Source: Alloprevotella sp. (GTDB taxonomy: Bacteria > Bacteroidota > Bacteroidia > Bacteroidales > Muribaculaceae). From it: a stretch of DNA of 64,000 nucleotides. The stretch spans positions 1 to 64,000 of the forward strand of contig JAMPIE010000001.1 in the NCBI GenBank assembly GCA_023663135.1, given 5' to 3'. The notes under the pieces are model-generated. The model was not told the DNA's origin and did no database searches. It saw only the letters and a program-made list of their open reading frames with translations. A program made the translations under genes and the position numbers. Below are positions 61,985 to 64,000 of the stretch, piece by piece. The stretch's first letter is position 1. Each line of letters starts with the position of its first letter.

Positions 61985-63244
61985 TTAACGCCCGAGGACC
62001 TTATTATATATGTCGATAACCTTCTTGCCGGCCTTGTCCCAGGTGATCTGGTTGACCTCGGCGAGGCCATCCTCGCGCAGCTGGTTATACATAGCGGGAT
62101 AGGTGACGATGGAGTTTATGGCGTCGGCCATGGCATCGATGTCCCAATAGTCGGTCTTGATTACGTTTGTGAGAATCTCGGCACATCCGCTCTGCTTGGA
62201 GATGATGGAGGGAACCCCCATCTGCATGGCCTCGAGGGGGGAGATGCCAAAGGGCTCGGAGACGGAGGGCATGATGTAGACGTCGCTGGCCTTGAGCATC
62301 TCATAGACTTGTTTGCCCTTCTGGAAGCCGGGGAAGTGGAATCGGTCGGCAATGCCACGCTCGGCGGCCAAGAGGATCATCTTGTCCATCATGTCGCCGG
62401 AGCCGGCCATGACGAAGCGCACGTTGTGGTTGTTTTTGAGTACCTTTGCGGCAGCCTCGACAAAGTATTCGGGTCCCTTCTGCATGGTGATTCGGCCGAG
62501 GAAGGTAACCACTTTTTCTTTGGCGCGGGGAGGATTGACGTTGAGAAGCTCCTCGCTCAGGGGAGTCACGGCATTGTGGACCGTAGTGACCTTAGCCGGG
62601 TCGATGCCATATTTGTTGATGACAGTGTCGCGAGTGAGGTTGCTGACTGTGATGATATGGTCGGCGTGGTTCATGCCATCTTTTTCAATGCCGAATACGG
62701 TGGGGTTGACGTTGCCACGCGAGCGGTCAAAGTCGGTTGCATGGACATGAATCACCAAAGGCTTGCCGGTGACTTGCTTGGCATGGATGCCGGCGGGATA
62801 TGTGAGCCAGTCGTGGGAGTGGATTATGTCGCAGTCGATGGTGCGAGCCACTACGCCGGCCATGATGGAGTAATTGTTGATCTCCTCGAGGAGATTGTCG
62901 GGGTAACGACCGGAAAACTCGATGCATCCCAGGTCGTTGGTGCGCATATAGTTGAAGTCGGCGTAGATGTTGGAGCGGAGGCGGAAGTAAAGGTCGGGGT
63001 CCATCACTTTCCCGATGCGACTCTCGACATATTCGCGGGATGGGTCGCGCCAGGCCACGGGAACCTGAGAGGCACCGATGATGTTGGCAAAGGAACGGTC
63101 TTCGTCACCCCAGGGCTTTGGGATAACGAAGGTGATGTCCATGTCGCCACATTCCCACATGCCACGGGTAAGGCCATAGCTGGCCGTGCCCAGGCCGCCA
63201 AGGATATGAGGGGGAAATTCCCACCCAAACATTAAAGCTTTCAT
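61985..63244 (-). CDS. GT4/GT5-type glycosyltransferase, probable alpha-glucan synthase
   Basis: A 419-residue GT-B enzyme from ATG 63244 (MKALMFGWEFPPHILGGLG); a longer frame to 63376 adds proline-rich non-homologous residues and overlaps the debranching gene. The start motif GWEFPPHILGGLGTAS resembles the ADP-glucose-binding loop of glycogen synthases; HSHDWLTYPAGI and the C-terminal EPFGISPLEAMQMGVP are the family motifs. It would transfer glucose from a nucleotide sugar to growing glycogen. It starts 28 bases after the debranching enzyme stop. Confidence 0.9.
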   Translation of the reverse strand: MKALMFGWEFPPHILGGLGTASYGLTRGMWECGDMDITFVIPKPWGDEDRSFANIIGASQVPVAWRDPSREYVESRIGKVMDPDLYFRLRSNIYADFNYMRTNDLGCIEFSGRYPDNLLEEINNYSIMAGVVARTIDCDIIHSHDWLTYPAGIHAKQVTGKPLVIHVHATDFDRSRGNVNPTVFGIEKDGMNHADHIITVSNLTRDTVINKYGIDPAKVTTVHNAVTPLSEELLNVNPPRAKEKVVTFLGRITMQKGPEYFVEAAAKVLKNNHNVRFVMAGSGDMMDKMILLAAERGIADRFHFPGFQKGKQVYEMLKASDVYIMPSVSEPFGISPLEAMQMGVPSIISKQSGCAEILTNVIKTDYWDIDAMADAINSIVTYPAMYNQLREDGLAEVNQITWDKAGKKVIDIYNKVLGR

Positions 63245-63272
63245 ATATACAGGGGGGTGTGAGGTGGGGGGA

Positions 63273-64000
63273 TTACATGTTGAATTTCTTAAGGGTGGTG
63301 AGCGAGCGGAGAATCTCGGCCACGTTGACGGCATGGGAGATGGCGCCTCGACCGGTGAAGGGAGGATTGCCGTCATAGAGCTGGGAGAGGGAGCCGATAC
63401 ATCCTTGTGTCATCTCATCCTCAAAGCCGATGAGCATGCGGTCGATGTAGCTGGCGCCGGAGAGGCCAAAGACCCTTAGGTAGGCATCGGCATAGAAGCC
63501 AAAGAGCCATGGACGAGAGGGGCCGTTGTGGAGGGCCATCTCGCGGTCTTCGGGTGAGCCGAGGTAGAAGGGACGGTAGCCGTAGCTCTTCGGAGAGAGA
63601 GTGCGCAGGCCTTTGGGGGTGAGAAGCTCGCGAGTCACCACGTCAAGCACACCCTTACGCTGTCGACGGTCGAGGGGAGAGTAGTCGAGCCCAATGGCGA
63701 TGGCCATGTTGGGGCGGACGGAGGGGTCGGAATAGTTGCCGGTGACATAGTCGTAGAGGTAGCCAAAGCCATTGAGGAAGGTTGTGATGAAGGCCCCCTT
63801 GAGCTTCTCGGCGGTGGCCATCCATCGCTCGCGGGCCTCAGTGTATTCCTCGCGGCCCTCGGCGAGTGCTGCGGCAAACATCAGGCCGTTATACCACAGG
63901 GCGTTAAATTCCACGAGGAGGCCTGTGCGGGGCACTACGGGCCGACCGCCTAAAGAGGCGTTCATCCAGGAGGCCGGTGCTGCAGTGCCGAGGGTCTCTA
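63273..64000 (-). CDS. amylo-alpha-1,6-glucosidase (glycogen debranching enzyme), C-terminal part
   Basis: About 241 residues of the C-terminal end; the frame stays open to the right edge, so the N-terminus is outside the window. RTGLLVEFNALWYNGL, NMAIAIGLDYSPL and the later HNGPSRPWLFGFYADAYLRV are typical of the GDE/GH133-like helical (alpha/alpha)6 catalytic domain that removes alpha-1,6 branches. It leads a three-gene operon with a glycosyltransferase and a GH57 enzyme, a usual Bacteroidetes arrangement for glycogen metabolism. Confidence 0.88.
   Translation of the reverse strand, partial: ETLGTAAPASWMNASLGGRPVVPRTGLLVEFNALWYNGLMFAAALAEGREEYTEARERWMATAEKLKGAFITTFLNGFGYLYDYVTGNYSDPSVRPNMAIAIGLDYSPLDRRQRKGVLDVVTRELLTPKGLRTLSPKSYGYRPFYLGSPEDREMALHNGPSRPWLFGFYADAYLRVFGLSGASYIDRMLIGFEDEMTQGCIGSLSQLYDGNPPFTGRGAISHAVNVAEILRSLTTLKKFNM

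Noticed and set aside
61961..63235. Plus-strand open frame of about 420 codons antisense to the glycosyltransferase
   Set aside because: Its length comes from codon bias on the true strand; the translation is low in complexity and lacks motifs.

Overview
The window is GC-rich bacterial chromosome from the order Bacteroidales, most likely family Muribaculaceae. The family call is inference from protein wording. The order call rests on a SusC/SusD pair, Bacteroidetes-type promoters (TTTG, about 20 bp, TAnnTTTG), translation starts without Shine-Dalgarno sequences, and many Bacteroidales-type proteins. No tRNA, rRNA, CRISPR array, prophage or intact transposon was seen.

Layout. 1-368 is a decayed membrane-protein gene running off the left edge, followed by a DUF1810 gene (380-811) with a GTTT repeat just upstream. 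1109-16772 is a plus-strand housekeeping block: asd and a cation:proton antiporter; a tripartite RND pump (adaptor, permease, outer membrane factor) followed by lpxA; then purL and a PurF-like protein. 17310-21866 is a susC/susD pair behind a long leader. 22108-24634 (minus) holds an aminotransferase and a LolC/E-type permease, divergent from a nitroreductase. 25461-28565 holds a half-length SDR protein, a YitT membrane protein, a beta-barrel protein and a CPBP protease. fba (28722-29723) is followed by its terminator and what looks like the 5' relic of a group II intron.

30064-36945 (minus) reads M28 peptidase, SpoU-type RNA methyltransferase, two overlapping rhomboids, M3 peptidase and TatD hydrolase: a protease-rich operon. 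A sensor kinase (37066-38370) diverges from it. 38507-43333 encodes a 1608-residue secreted modular protein with a C8 tract in its putative promoter. 43503-43754 is a nested cluster of perfect inverted repeats. Next to it, a sigma-54-like promoter with CGGACA/TGTCCG boxes precedes a complete five-gene exporter operon (HlyD-like adaptor, ABC ATPase, two FtsX permeases, TolC; 43921-49999).

50003-54079 (minus) encodes a 1358-residue protein with OB/S1-like segments and an AlbA_2/Schlafen-type domain, function unknown. It diverges from a GH20 hexosaminidase (54281-56518). nadA-leuS and a glycogen/alpha-glucan operon (debranching enzyme, glycosyltransferase, GH57) fill the right end on the minus strand; the debranching enzyme runs off the right edge.

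The best candidates for undescribed biology are the sigma-54-like control of the exporter operon beside the palindrome cluster, the 1358-residue AlbA_2 protein, the possibly phase-variable giant surface protein, and the PurF paralogue without its catalytic cysteine.
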